64,000 bases of DNA from Kitasatospora arboriphila (GTDB lineage Bacteria; Actinomycetota; Actinomycetes; Mycobacteriales; Mycobacteriaceae): the NCBI RefSeq assembly GCF_000717275.1, contig NZ_JNYV01000002.1, positions 868,001-932,000 of the forward strand, given 5' to 3'. A program made the translations under genes and the position numbers. Positions 9,515 to 20,743 of the stretch are shown here, one piece after another. Each line of letters opens with the position of its first letter. Positions within the stretch are counted from its first letter, which is position 1. Under the pieces are notes generated by a model that saw only the letters and a list, made by a program, of their open reading frames with translations, was not told the DNA's origin and did not search any database.

Positions 9515-10273
9515 ATGGGTCTGGTAGACGACAAGATCGCTTTCATCACGGGAGCCGGGCAAGGCTTGGGCGAAGGGGCGGCTCGAGCTCTCGCGGCCGA
9601 TGGCGCTGCGGTCGTGGTCGCGGACTTGGACTTCGAAAAAGTCCGGCGGGTGGCCCTCACCATCGAAGCCGCGGGTAGCAGAGCACTTGCCGTCCACTGT
9701 GACGTGCGGGATCGAACGTCCGTCGATGAGGCGGTCAAAGCAGCAGCGGCCGAGTTTGGACAACTTGATATTTTGGTCAATTGTGCAATGACGCAGAACC
9801 TCGTTCCGTTTGATGAGGCTACGGCAGAAGACCTGACAAGTGCTTTTGAATCGTCTGTACTAGGCACGTTCAATCTCATGAAATCCTGCTTTCCATACCT
9901 CAGAAAGAATGGCGGCAAGGTTGTCAACTTCGGGTCCGCGGCAGGAACTGAAGGCGTAGCGGGCATGGCCACCTATGGTGCCGCCAAGGAAGCGGTCCGT
10001 GGGTTGACGAAAGCGGTGGCAACCGAATGGGGCCAGCACGGGATCACCGTGAATGTCGTTGTTCCCACCGGCGCCTCCCCTGCCTGGGAGCGAGTCAAGA
10101 GCAGTATGAGCGATAAGGACCTCGAGAGGACGTTTGCGCAATTTCCGCTCAAGAGGATGGGCGATCCGATCGATGACGTCGGTCGCGTCGTTGTATTTCT
10201 CTGTAGTCCGTATTCGGACTATATGACGGGGCGCACTTTGTTCGCGGACGGCGGGCGATCCCTCTTTCGGTGA
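9515..10273 (+). CDS. SDR family oxidoreductase
   Basis: 252 aa, classical short-chain dehydrogenase size. The cofactor motif is TGAGQGLG at residues 12-19, and Asp after strand 2 (VVVADLD) points to NAD rather than NADP. The structural NNAG is changed to NCAM. The catalytic Ser lies in NFGSAAG, with Tyr154 and Lys158 in YGAAK. It follows the hydrolase by 86 bases on the same strand and may be co-transcribed. Its closest relative in the window is the SDR at 46402: both share NFGS, AKEA.RGL, EWGQ.GI.VNV.VP and SPA. It is probably a hydroxyacyl-CoA or alcohol dehydrogenase. Confidence 0.85.
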   Translation: MGLVDDKIAFITGAGQGLGEGAARALAADGAAVVVADLDFEKVRRVALTIEAAGSRALAVHCDVRDRTSVDEAVKAAAAEFGQLDILVNCAMTQNLVPFDEATAEDLTSAFESSVLGTFNLMKSCFPYLRKNGGKVVNFGSAAGTEGVAGMATYGAAKEAVRGLTKAVATEWGQHGITVNVVVPTGASPAWERVKSSMSDKDLERTFAQFPLKRMGDPIDDVGRVVVFLCSPYSDYMTGRTLFADGGRSLFR

Positions 10274-10306
10274 GAATGAGCAAAGTCGAGCCGTGGAGCA
10301 GCAGGC

Positions 10307-11176
10307 TCACCGGGAGCCGTCGATCTGCCGGATGAGACCTTCCTGGACCACGGTGGCGACATGACGACCGTCGGAAGAGAAGAACTCGCCTCGGACCAGA
10401 CCCAACCCACCGTGTGTCGACGGAGAAACCTGGTCGTAGAGCAACCAATCATCCACCCGGAACGGGCGGTGGAACCAGACGCAGTGGTCGAGCGAGGCCA
10501 TCTGGACACCCTCGTGAGCAGCTCCGATGCCGTGCGGTATCAACGATGTCGACAAGAACGTGAGATCTGCGATGCATGACAGCAACGCGCTGTGGATCTG
10601 TTGATCGCTTTGTGGGAGCTCTGACTTCGCTCGCATCCAGACTTGGTTGTGAGCACCTCGGTGTGTACTGGCCAGCGGCCCCGTCAAGGGATTGTGAGGC
10701 ACGATGCGAATGTCGAGCGAATCCCATTCACGGTAAAACGCCGGCCACTCGGTCGGCATGTCGCGGCTCAGGTCGGCCGCGCTCGCCAGCCCATCCGGCG
10801 CGGGAGCCGATGGTGCGTGGAGTTGATGTTCGAATCCGTTCTCCTCGCAGTGAAATGACAAGCGCGCAGACATGATTCGTCTTTGATCCTGATAGGCGTC
10901 GACGTCTCTGTTGACGAACGAACGACCGTCGCGCGTCGCACCGACGACGTATCTGATAGGAGTCGCCGGGTTCCCAGGTCGAAGAAACTGGCACTGCACC
11001 GAATGCGGGGTGAACCCTGGCCTGACCGTCCTGGAGGCCGCCATCATCGCTTGCCCGACAACTTGGCCACCGAATACTCGTGGGAGCTGGTAGCGAGTCG
11101 CAGACCCCTGGAACATAAACTCACCAACCTCGGTGAGGGCCAACAAGTCTGTGAGCTCTGACTGCCCAACGGTCAT
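10307..11176 (-). CDS. Acyl-CoA thioesterase II (TesB-like)
   Basis: 289 aa, the usual length of TesB double-hotdog thioesterases. The N-terminal hotdog has FGGQVVGQAMMAASRTV near residue 35, and the C-terminal hotdog has SLDHCVWFHRPFRVDDWLLYD. These enzymes hydrolyse medium and long acyl-CoAs to free acid and CoA. Its start overlaps the stop of the short acyl-CoA-dehydrogenase remnant upstream (ATGA), so it is translated as the last gene of the ligase operon. A clear paralogue lies at 32379-33248. It probably relieves build-up of CoA esters. Confidence 0.9.
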   Translation of the reverse strand: MTVGQSELTDLLALTEVGEFMFQGSATRYQLPRVFGGQVVGQAMMAASRTVRPGFTPHSVQCQFLRPGNPATPIRYVVGATRDGRSFVNRDVDAYQDQRRIMSARLSFHCEENGFEHQLHAPSAPAPDGLASAADLSRDMPTEWPAFYREWDSLDIRIVPHNPLTGPLASTHRGAHNQVWMRAKSELPQSDQQIHSALLSCIADLTFLSTSLIPHGIGAAHEGVQMASLDHCVWFHRPFRVDDWLLYDQVSPSTHGGLGLVRGEFFSSDGRHVATVVQEGLIRQIDGSR

Positions 11177-11361
11177 TGGTGTGACTCCTTCGAAGAGTAT
11201 TTCGAGGGGGTCGCCGTCGTGACCCGCTCCAGGGGGTGAGAAGTATCGAGTCGGTCAGAAATCGTGTTTCGACCGATGAGATCGAACATGATCTCGTTGG
11301 CGACACCATAGATGCGCTGCTCGCGTGCACCGCGCCGGAGTCCAATCTCGTATTCAGTCAT
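11173..11361 (-). pseudogene. C-terminal scrap of an acyl-CoA dehydrogenase
   Basis: 62 codons opening MTEYEIGLRRGAREQRIYGV and continuing NEIMFDLIGR. This is the end of an acyl-CoA dehydrogenase, where the conserved IYGG.NEIM...IGR motif helps bind FAD across the dimer. The other 85 percent of the enzyme is missing. The scrap is still open and its stop overlaps the TesB start (ATGA), so it may persist as a translational coupler. Confidence 0.65.
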
Positions 11362-11487
11362 GTAGCCCTACCCGCCGTTGTCAGCCGTACTGGATGTTTT
11401 GCCATTGCGTGGGATGTTGCTCGATGACGACGCACCCGAGAGGCAACGTCTGACCCGGGTCGTCTTGGCGACACGTGAACTCGCCCG

Positions 11488-12960
11488 TCAGCGCGCCTGG
11501 TCGGAGTATTGGCTCCGTAGTCGGGCACGTTGCAGCTTTCCTGCTTCGGTGCGCGGCAGGTTCTCGACAGTCACCACCTCGCTTGGCATCTTGTATGTCG
11601 CTAGCCGAAGCGAGACTTCGGCGAGGAGATCGTCGACCGAGAAGGGGCCCGCGGCAACGACGAATGCGACAACTCGTTCGCCGTGTTCTTCGTCGGGGAT
11701 TCCTATGACGGCAGCGTCGGCGATCGCCGGATGCGCAAGCAGCTCAGACTCTACTTCAGCCGGCGCTACCTGGAATCCTGAGACCTTGATCATGTCCTTC
11801 CGGCGGTCGATGATCCACAATCGCCCATCTTCGTCTACCCGGCCGATATCGCCAGTGCGAAACCAGCCACCCTCCAGGAACGGATCGTCAACCGCGCGAG
11901 CTGTTTCAACGGTATAACTCGCCGCCACACACGGCCCTTTCACCTCGATCTCACCGTCCTCGGCCAAGCGGATATGAGTGCCCACGGTTGAGAAGCCGGG
12001 TGAATCCAGCAACCACTGCGTAGGATCGCGTACTGGATTGAATGCCACCGCGAATGCTTCGGTCATTCCGTAAGAGCAGAGGAAGCCGACGCCTGTCTTG
12101 GCGGTGACAGCCCTCGCGAGCTTGGGAGGCACAGCGCTCCCGCCCCACATGAAACACCGAAGAGCTGGAAAACAACCGTGATCGATCCCTGGATCTTGTG
12201 CCAGGCGATGTGCAACCGTACCGGCGAGTGGCCAGACGGTGACACCGTCCGCCTTGATCTGTGCAAGGCACCGGTCGTAGTCGAATCGCCCGAACAAGGT
12301 GACCGACGCGCCCGCCGACAATGCTGCCCCCACCATCGAAGTGCCGAAAATGTGGCACAGCGGCAACGAGACTTGAAGCCGATCGGTTTCTGACAAGTCG
12401 AGGTGTGTGACCAGTTGGCCTATGCCGCCCGAAAGGCTCATGTGCGTGTGTACGACTCCCTTGGGGAGGCCAGTGGTCCCGGACGAAAACGGTATACACA
12501 GGGCGCGATCGGGATCAACCGATATGGGATTGGTTGGCGCGTGTGATGTGATGTCGCCACCGGGCGCGATGTCGAGGTCATCTGCTTCGACGGAGATGGG
12601 GTACTCCGCAGCGAGGTCTCGGTGGCGGGCGGAATGAATCGCCGTCGTCGCTTGCAATGACTCTACTGCTGAACGTATTTCGTGAACCGTCCAGTACGGG
12701 TTCGGTGTTGAGAACGCGGCACCCAGCCGCGCCAGGGCAAACTGGCAGATAAGGTACTCCGGACGGTTTTCCATCAGGAGCAGTGCGCGGGTGCCTGCCG
12801 AGACACCTGCTTGCGACAGATGGTGTGCCACGCGTGTGACCGCGGCGTCGAACTGTCGGTAAGTCCAGCTTCTGTGCTCGAACGTCAATGCTGTCCGATC
12901 GGGCCACCGCTGTGCTGCGCGGGTGGGCAACTCCGCATAGGTCGGCCACGATGTAGTCAT
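11488..12960 (-). CDS. AMP-forming acyl-CoA synthetase (FadD / 4-coumarate-CoA ligase type)
   Basis: 490 aa from ATG at 12960 (MTTSWPTYAEL); the reading frame stays open upstream but that part overlaps the operator region. It activates a carboxylic acid to its CoA thioester through an acyl-adenylate. The P-loop FSSGTTGLPKGVVHTH lies near residue 150, the adenine motif SYGMTEAF near 300, and RTGDIGRVDEDGRLWIIDRRKDMI near 370. The catalytic lysine is in RTEAGKLQRARL at the C-terminus. All core motifs are intact. A 21-base motif shared with 58270 lies about 90 bases upstream. It leads a unit with the dehydrogenase scrap and TesB. Confidence 0.9.
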   Translation of the reverse strand: MTTSWPTYAELPTRAAQRWPDRTALTFEHRSWTYRQFDAAVTRVAHHLSQAGVSAGTRALLLMENRPEYLICQFALARLGAAFSTPNPYWTVHEIRSAVESLQATTAIHSARHRDLAAEYPISVEADDLDIAPGGDITSHAPTNPISVDPDRALCIPFSSGTTGLPKGVVHTHMSLSGGIGQLVTHLDLSETDRLQVSLPLCHIFGTSMVGAALSAGASVTLFGRFDYDRCLAQIKADGVTVWPLAGTVAHRLAQDPGIDHGCFPALRCFMWGGSAVPPKLARAVTAKTGVGFLCSYGMTEAFAVAFNPVRDPTQWLLDSPGFSTVGTHIRLAEDGEIEVKGPCVAASYTVETARAVDDPFLEGGWFRTGDIGRVDEDGRLWIIDRRKDMIKVSGFQVAPAEVESELLAHPAIADAAVIGIPDEEHGERVVAFVVAAGPFSVDDLLAEVSLRLATYKMPSEVVTVENLPRTEAGKLQRARLRSQYSDQAR

Positions 12961-13048
12961 GGCCGTCGGGTATCCGCAACCAGTAGGGGGCCAGGCCCCG
13001 AGTTCGTGGGGCGCTGAGAGTTCCCTGGGCCATCCATGACCTGAATCG

Positions 13049-13069
13049 TACAATCAGTTAACCAATTAG
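13049..13069. promoter_or_regulatory. Candidate operator shared with 58270-58290
   Basis: TACAATCAGTTAACCAATTAG is an imperfect palindrome centred on GTTAAC. It matches 20 of 21 bases at 58270 and has the same orientation relative to the minus-strand gene it precedes. The core AGTTnnnnAATTA also occurs before the thiolase at 51200 and the thioesterase at 52472. Confidence 0.6.
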
Positions 13070-13103
13070 GCTAGAAGCGGTCGCGAAGCCGATGTATCGG
13101 AAG

Positions 13104-14072
13104 TCAGAGTTCGAGGGTCAGCTTCTGGCACTTCGCCCGTGATACGCAAATCATCATGGTGTCGTTGGCTTCCTGCTCGTCCTCACTGAGGATCGAGTCT
13201 CGATGGTCGATCTCGCCGTCGAGAACAGTGGTCTCGCATGTTCCGCAAGTGCCCTCGGCACACGAAGACACGACGTCAATCCCGGCGGCGACAACGACTT
13301 CAAGGATTGATTGACCTGGCGTGACGCTCAAGGTGATGCCCGACACCGACAACTCGACGGCGAACTCATCGTCAGACACCGCCTCGCCGATGACCTTGGG
13401 GGTGAAGCGCTCGAGATGTAAGGCGGTCGATGGCCATGAGTATTTCTGGCAGATATTCGTGACAGCGTCGAGCAATGCCGGCGGGCCGCAGGTGTACACG
13501 AGCGTATCAGGCTGTGCCGTCGACAGATCGGAGTCGAGATCGATCAGGCCGTTCGCATCCTGCGGATGAAGCAGGACCCGATTGCCGAAGGCTGCGGTGA
13601 GATCGTCTGAGAAGGCCATGCTGCTCAAGGTTCTGCCGCCATAGATCAACTTCCATGACGCACCGCGCTTCTCGGCCAGGTGAAGCATTGGGATGATCGG
13701 TGTGATCCCTATTCCACCGGCGATGAAGAGGTACCGCGGTGACACTTCGAGTTCGAAGTGGTTACGCGGCCCCCGCACGTCGACCGTGTCACCCTCCGAC
13801 AGCTTTTCGTGGATGTATCGTGAACCGCCCCGACCTTCTGGCTCGTATAGGACGGCCACTTTCCACACCGACGAGTCGCTCGGATCGCCGCACAGCGAAT
13901 ACTGACGGGTCAGATCAGGGGCGAGGGTCAGGTCGATGTGCGCGCCGGGTAGCCACGCGGGCAGATCGCTGCCGTCAGGTTTGGTCAGCGAGAGGAGCGT
14001 GACGCCGTCAGCGACTTCGTCCCTGCTATCGATCGTCAACGCGAGTTCGGTTTCGTCGGTGGTGCTCATCAT
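13104..14072 (-). CDS. PDR/VanB-type ferredoxin reductase (flavin, NAD and 2Fe-2S domains)
   Basis: 322 aa from ATG at 14072, with GAAGAG eight bases upstream; a TTG at 14111 is less likely. Domain order is flavin-binding barrel (RQYSLCGDP near 70), NAD-binding domain (FIAGGIGITPIIPM near 120, YTCGPPALLDAV near 210), then a C-terminal plant-type 2Fe-2S ferredoxin (CAEGTCGTC, with a fourth Cys in MMICVSRAKC). This layout is that of phthalate dioxygenase reductase and of the reductase part of class VII P450 systems. No oxygenase alpha subunit is nearby, but a P450 without its own ferredoxin lies four genes upstream on the same strand, which makes this its likely electron donor. Confidence 0.85.
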   Translation of the reverse strand: MMSTTDETELALTIDSRDEVADGVTLLSLTKPDGSDLPAWLPGAHIDLTLAPDLTRQYSLCGDPSDSSVWKVAVLYEPEGRGGSRYIHEKLSEGDTVDVRGPRNHFELEVSPRYLFIAGGIGITPIIPMLHLAEKRGASWKLIYGGRTLSSMAFSDDLTAAFGNRVLLHPQDANGLIDLDSDLSTAQPDTLVYTCGPPALLDAVTNICQKYSWPSTALHLERFTPKVIGEAVSDDEFAVELSVSGITLSVTPGQSILEVVVAAGIDVVSSCAEGTCGTCETTVLDGEIDHRDSILSEDEQEANDTMMICVSRAKCQKLTLEL

Positions 14073-14212
14073 GGGGAAGTTCTCTTCGATCGGGGATAGA
14101 AGGGGATGCAATGGAGTTCTGCGGTGCTGGGCAATTCAGCTGCCAGACACGCGGTCAGGCAGGGACTTGCCCTTCTCGGGACGGTCGATGTTGTGGGTTC
14201 ACCAGCTCTTGC

Positions 14213-15130
14213 TCAGCCGACTGCGAACCTCTCGCGATTGTCCTTTGCCCACTGTGCGAATGATCGATAGTCGATTCCGGTTCTTGCGGCGGAGGCGAGA
14301 TCGACCTGGTATCCCTCGACGGAGGCCCACAGCTGGCTCTCCACGACGCTGACGTGTGTGCCTGCGGCACTGGCCGATTCGGCATCGAGATGATTGACCT
14401 GAATTGGGGTGGCGGTGACGGAGGAGACGATCTCGCCGATCTCGGTCATGGTCAGCGACTCCGCCGCGAGATCGAACTCTTGGTGATCAAACGCAGCGAC
14501 GTCGGTGAACGCAGCGGACGCGACCCTACCGATGTCGGATGCAGCGATCAGGTCGAGTGTGCTGGCTTGCTCCAGCGCTGAGATGATTTGACCTTCGCGA
14601 AGCTGCGGGAACATGTAGTCGGCTTTGGGTGGAATGAAGTTGTCCATCATGAACGCTGGTTTGAGAATCACCCAGTGAGCCAGTTTGCTTGATCGAACCA
14701 CGTCGTTGGCCGCGGCTTTGCTGGTCCAATATCTTTTCCACCAACGGTTTTCGTCCCAGCCGACAAATGTGTCATGATCTCCTGCACGTGCGACCGACGT
14801 GTGGACAAAGGTCCGGACGCCCTGCTCTTCCGCGGCCTCGACGAGAATCGTGGCAGCGGCCACCTCGGTGTCGGGCTTCTTCGGGTGGGGCGGTAGCTGC
14901 ATGGAAAAGACGCCGTCAGCGCCCTCCACTGCGGTACGAACCGCCCTTGCATCCTCAAAATGTCCTGGAACGAGTTGAACGCCACGCTCGGAAAGCCTTT
15001 TCGCCGCGTGAGATTGCGGGTCGCGCACAAGTGCCCTGACGTGGTTTCCGCCGCGCAGCAGTGCGTCGACGACGCCCCCGCCTTGGGCGCCCGTCGCTCC
15101 GGTCACCAGGATTACCTGAGAAGTGTTCAT
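14213..15130 (-). CDS. NmrA-like NAD(P)-binding protein
   Basis: 305 aa from ATG at 15130, preceded by GAGGAGAACACCG. The N-terminal Rossmann motif ILVTGATGAQGGGVVDALL is that of the NmrA / atypical SDR family. The usual YxxxK pair is not in the classic position, but a YWTSKAA segment near 150 may serve. Members act either as NAD(P)H-dependent reductases or as redox sensors. It lies between the NMO-like gene and the reductase in the minus-strand run. The substrate cannot be predicted. Confidence 0.8.
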   Translation of the reverse strand: MNTSQVILVTGATGAQGGGVVDALLRGGNHVRALVRDPQSHAAKRLSERGVQLVPGHFEDARAVRTAVEGADGVFSMQLPPHPKKPDTEVAAATILVEAAEEQGVRTFVHTSVARAGDHDTFVGWDENRWWKRYWTSKAAANDVVRSSKLAHWVILKPAFMMDNFIPPKADYMFPQLREGQIISALEQASTLDLIAASDIGRVASAAFTDVAAFDHQEFDLAAESLTMTEIGEIVSSVTATPIQVNHLDAESASAAGTHVSVVESQLWASVEGYQVDLASAARTGIDYRSFAQWAKDNRERFAVG

Positions 15131-15179
15131 CGGTGTTCTCCTCGCTGTCACTGTTTCGGCGCGGCAGTGCGGTTGGCCA

Positions 15180-16976
<1,797 letters not shown>

Positions 16977-16980
<4 letters not shown>

Positions 16981-18278
16981 CCTTGGTTCGAGGCGGAGTC
17001 GGTGGGGTCGTCCCAGCGGACGGGGAGATGCTGCCGGCCCCAAAGATGAAATTGCGGTACACGTTCGCTTGGACCGTCGAGTCGCAGGTGGGGCAGTCGT
17101 GTCCGTAGTGCCTCGAGCGCTTGATTCGCCTCGGCACGCGCGAGGGGGGCACCGAGACAGAAGTGTGCTCCGGCGCCGAAGGCGAGATGACGTCGGAGTT
17201 CTTTCTTTGATCGGTCGAGGCGGAACTCATCCGGGGCGTCCCACTGACGCGGGTCACGATTTCCGGATCCGAACAGCAGCATGACCTTTGAGTCCTTGGG
17301 TATAGGACATCCGTCAACCGACAGGTCATCGACGGTTGTGCGGAACAACCCTAGAACGGGCGGGTCGTATCGGAGGCTTTCCTCGATCGCGATGGACACC
17401 GCGGACTTGTTGGCGACGACTTGGTCCCACAGTGCAGAGTTCTCGAGGAGACGAAAGACCACGTTGGTCAGAAGCGAAGTCGTGGTGTCATTGCCGCCGG
17501 TGAGGGCGGTCGCGAGAACGTAGTTGATCTCGGCTGAACTCAACGGCCGATCGTTATACCGGGAAACGAGCATGTAACTCAGCAGGTCGTCGGGTAAGAC
17601 GCTGCCGAGCAGCGATTCGTCGGGGTTGTCGACTCCGGCGTCGCGGACGAGTTTGCGGCGCTTCTCCAGGTGGGGTTCGAAGTAGGCGCTCAAACGCCGG
17701 ACCGCAGGTCGCACTGCCGCCGCATCGGGGACGCAGAATGCGCCGAGGAACTCGTCGGTCATGTCCTTGATCTCGCGGGCGTCTTCACCCGGCACCCCGA
17801 TCAGTCGCGCGATGACCAGGATCGGTAGGAGCACCGCGAATTCGGTTGCGAAGTCTCCGCTGACCCTCTCGTCGGCGGTCATCTCGTCTATGAGTCCGTT
17901 GATCGTGTCGTCGATCAGATCGGCATTGATGGCGCCAGCGTTGGGCGCCAACCACTTACGGAACAGCGCGCGAAACGCGCGACTGGCGTCGTCGTCGTCG
18001 TTGAAGCCGATGGGCCTGTTGAATTGCGGACTGCTTCCGGCTTTTGCCGACCACTGCTCTGCATCAGCGTCGGAAAGGGCCTCGACGATGTCGCTGAATC
18101 GACTCAGGCTGTAGAACTCCGGAGAGAATCGAGATGTGTGATGGACAGGGCAGCCCTCGCGTGCCTCGCTGAATGCAGGGAACGGGTCATTCGCGACCTC
18201 GGCTGACAGCGGGTTGAAATCCGGCCGAACGCCGTTCGGATGAGGTGCATCTTGATCGATCACGTTGTTGTCCTCCAT
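16977..18278 (-). CDS. Cytochrome P450
   Basis: 433 aa, a soluble bacterial P450. The I-helix oxygen motif is TGGNDTTTS near residue 255, the ExxR pair is in EESLRYDPPV near 290, and the heme loop is FGAGAHFCLGAPLAR near 375 with the axial Cys. It hydroxylates an organic substrate using two electrons from a redox partner. No ferredoxin gene adjoins it; the 2Fe-2S reductase at 13104 is on the same strand downstream. Its first 19 bases overlap the end of the crotonase upstream, and its stop overlaps the next crotonase start, so it is embedded in a tightly coupled operon. Confidence 0.93.
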
Positions 18279-18985
18279 GTCTGGCCTTTCTTGCGGTGCT
18301 CGGTGAGTGCAGCTGCCTCCACCTGCAGACCGTGGTCCGGCGTGGTGTGTTCGATGGTGTTGCAGAGCTGCTTCGTCGCGGACGCGAGGGCAGGGTCCAT
18401 CGCTGCGATTCGGCCGGCCATCGCGAGCGCGGTGTCGATGAGCGCGTCCGCATCGACGATGTCGCAGATCAATCCAACGCGAAGAGCGACGTCGGCCGGC
18501 ATCGGATCGTTGGCCAGGATCATCCGGCGTGCCCAGGACCTGCCTACGGCGCGCGGTAAGAAGACGGTCATGCCGCTGCCGCTCATTGCTCCGATCCGAA
18601 GGTGTGTGTCACGAAAGACCGCCGACTCGCTTCCCAGGAGGACATCACACGCCAATGCGAGTTCGAGGCCACCGGTCACAGCCGATCCATTGATGGCGCC
18701 GATCAAGGGCTTGGTGAACTGCCTGGCTCGCCGGATGGCATCCCCGACGAGGCCACGGGGTGCGTCGGGTTTGCTGAACTCCGCGAGATCCAGCCCTGCG
18801 CAGAATGCAGTTCCGGCCCCGGTGAGTACGACTGCGTGAACGGCGTCGTCTGATTCCGCGCGTTCGAACGCCGACAGGAGTTGTCGCGCAAGGGAACCCG
18901 TGATGGCATTCCGCGCGCTCGGGCGATTGAGCGTCCACAGCTCTACGCCCCCGATGGTTCCACTCTGGACTCGGAGATCGTTCAT
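18260..18985 (-). CDS. Enoyl-CoA hydratase/isomerase family protein
   Basis: 241 aa from ATG at 18985, overlapping the SDR stop (ATGA). The oxyanion region is FCAGLDLAEF and the central helix TGGLELALACD keeps the first catalytic Glu. The second catalytic site reads RDTHLRIG, so His replaces Glu. One-glutamate crotonases are often isomerases or have altered hydration chemistry. It sits between an SDR and the P450 and overlaps both. Confidence 0.85.
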   Translation of the reverse strand: MNDLRVQSGTIGGVELWTLNRPSARNAITGSLARQLLSAFERAESDDAVHAVVLTGAGTAFCAGLDLAEFSKPDAPRGLVGDAIRRARQFTKPLIGAINGSAVTGGLELALACDVLLGSESAVFRDTHLRIGAMSGSGMTVFLPRAVGRSWARRMILANDPMPADVALRVGLICDIVDADALIDTALAMAGRIAAMDPALASATKQLCNTIEHTTPDHGLQVEAAALTEHRKKGQTWRTTT

Positions 18986-19788
18986 CGGTACGCATCCCAG
19001 AGAACCGAGTATCCGCCGTCGAGGTTGATCGTCTGGCCATTGATATAGCCGCCGGCGTCGGAGGCGAGCAACAGTGCGAGTCCTGCGAATTCGTCGACGT
19101 GGCCGACCCGCCCGGCGGGGCATCGATCGATGTAGCGCTGCAATTGGGACTGGTCCTCCATGACCGCCGCTGCCTGTTTCGTGTCGAACAACGCCGGCGC
19201 GATGGCGTTCGCGCGGATGCCGTGTTGTCCGTATTCGCAGGCCAGGTTTCGCGCCATCTGACCCAGGGCGGCCTTGGTGATCCCATAGGGACCGTTGTCT
19301 GCACTCCCAAGAGTCGCCCCGATGACGGATGAGGTGAATATGATTCTTCCCCAACCTTTTTCAACCATCGAGGGCAGGAGTGAACGGCAGAACCAGTGCG
19401 CCGACAAGACGCTGCTGTTCAGGAACTTGTCCAGCGTCCGGTCTGCGAGCTCGGTGGTGGGGCCGATCCAGATGTTCATTCCGGCGTGCAGCATCAATAC
19501 GTCGATCGTTCCCAGGTCTTGTTGGGTCTTGGAGAGGAGCTCGTCGACCGCATCGTGGTGACCTATGTTGGCGGCAACGGGATACGCTCGTGCGGCTCCG
19601 ACCGAGGTGTTGATCTCCTCTGCTGCGGATCCGGCGGACTCGATGTCTCGTCCGACGATGACCACTCGTGCTCCGTGTCTGGCGAGCTGCTCGGCGGCAG
19701 CTCTACCCATCCCTCTCGTGGAACCGGTGACAACCGCGACGCGCCCGGTCATCGTGAATATGTCGCGGCTGGGCTGGGTGTTCGCCAT
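18982..19788 (-). CDS. SDR family oxidoreductase, first gene of the P450 operon
   Basis: 268 aa. TGSTRGMG near residue 21 is the cofactor loop. The helix-4 motif is LHAGMN rather than NNAG. The catalytic residues are Ser in FTSSVIGA and Tyr/Lys in YGITKAAL. The end LDGGYSVLWDAYR is typical of the C-terminus. It is the promoter-proximal gene of the minus-strand run and is divergent from the crotonase at 19910 across a 121-base gap. It probably oxidises a hydroxyl on a CoA-bound or cyclic intermediate. Confidence 0.87.
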   Translation of the reverse strand: MANTQPSRDIFTMTGRVAVVTGSTRGMGRAAAEQLARHGARVVIVGRDIESAGSAAEEINTSVGAARAYPVAANIGHHDAVDELLSKTQQDLGTIDVLMLHAGMNIWIGPTTELADRTLDKFLNSSVLSAHWFCRSLLPSMVEKGWGRIIFTSSVIGATLGSADNGPYGITKAALGQMARNLACEYGQHGIRANAIAPALFDTKQAAAVMEDQSQLQRYIDRCPAGRVGHVDEFAGLALLLASDAGGYINGQTINLDGGYSVLWDAYR

Positions 19789-19909
19789 GGGGCAGAGTGT
19801 CCTGTCGGGTGGTTTCGGTTACGCTGATTACCGTAATACCTAGAGCTGGAGCCATGCAACTGTTCATCTAAATGCTTTTACGGATTACACACTTTCGAAG
19901 GGATAACTT

Positions 19910-20710
19910 GTGGATGTCGATGACACACTGCTCATGTTCGGCGAGCCCGAGGATGGAGTGGCACTGATCACGCTGAACCGGGCGGAGAGCCTCAACGCCC
20001 TGACTTGGCCGCTTATCGATGAACTCCACAGGGTTCTCTCTGCTCTCAACGACCGCACCGATATACGAGCGGTCGTTATGACGGGTGCAGGTCGTGCGTT
20101 TTGTGCAGGATCTGACGTCGGGGGCGCCCGCGACCGGAGTGCTGTGGACATCCCGACACGGTTCGCAGCGCAACAACGTACGAGTGGCCTCGCTCTTGCG
20201 CTGCGGGAGTTACGTCAGCCGGTAATCGGTGCGATCAACGGGCCGGCTGTAGGTGCTGGTCTCGGGCTTGCGTTGGGCGCCGACGTGAGGCTCGCGTCGA
20301 GGTCGGCCCGCTTCCGAGACGGAGCCATACGGATGGGGCTCGGGGGGTGCGAGAGTGGTATCAGCTGGCATCTGCCGCGACTCGTCGGCACGTCTAACGC
20401 GCTGGAGATGATGCTTACCAACCGCCTGGTCTCGGCCGAAGAGGCGGAGCGCCGCGGTATTGTCACCGCGGTGTACGCCGATGACGAACTGATGGAACGG
20501 GCAATCGAGATGGCGGTGTGTATCGCACAGTTCTCGCCGTTCGGTGTCTCGACGACGAAAGAGGTGTTCTGGGCGAACCAGGACAGTGGCCTGCGTGAGG
20601 CGGTGGACCGGGAGAACAGAGCTCAGATCCTGGCTGTCAACACCAACGATTCACGCGAGGCGATGTCGGCGTTTCTCGAACACCGTTCCCCTCGGTTCAA
20701 AGGAATTTGA
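19910..20710 (+). CDS. Enoyl-CoA hydratase/isomerase family protein
   Basis: 266 aa from GTG at 19910 with AAGGGAT upstream. FCAGSDVGGA forms the oxyanion region. The first catalytic position is GAGLGLAL (Gly), but GLGGCESGISWHLPRLVG carries a Glu in a different spot, a pattern seen in several actinobacterial EchA proteins. It is divergent from the P450 operon and followed after 33 bases by a TetR regulator. Confidence 0.87.
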   Translation: MDVDDTLLMFGEPEDGVALITLNRAESLNALTWPLIDELHRVLSALNDRTDIRAVVMTGAGRAFCAGSDVGGARDRSAVDIPTRFAAQQRTSGLALALRELRQPVIGAINGPAVGAGLGLALGADVRLASRSARFRDGAIRMGLGGCESGISWHLPRLVGTSNALEMMLTNRLVSAEEAERRGIVTAVYADDELMERAIEMAVCIAQFSPFGVSTTKEVFWANQDSGLREAVDRENRAQILAVNTNDSREAMSAFLEHRSPRFKGI

Positions 20711-20743
20711 CATGACGTTTGACGTGGAGTCCTTCCCATTCCG

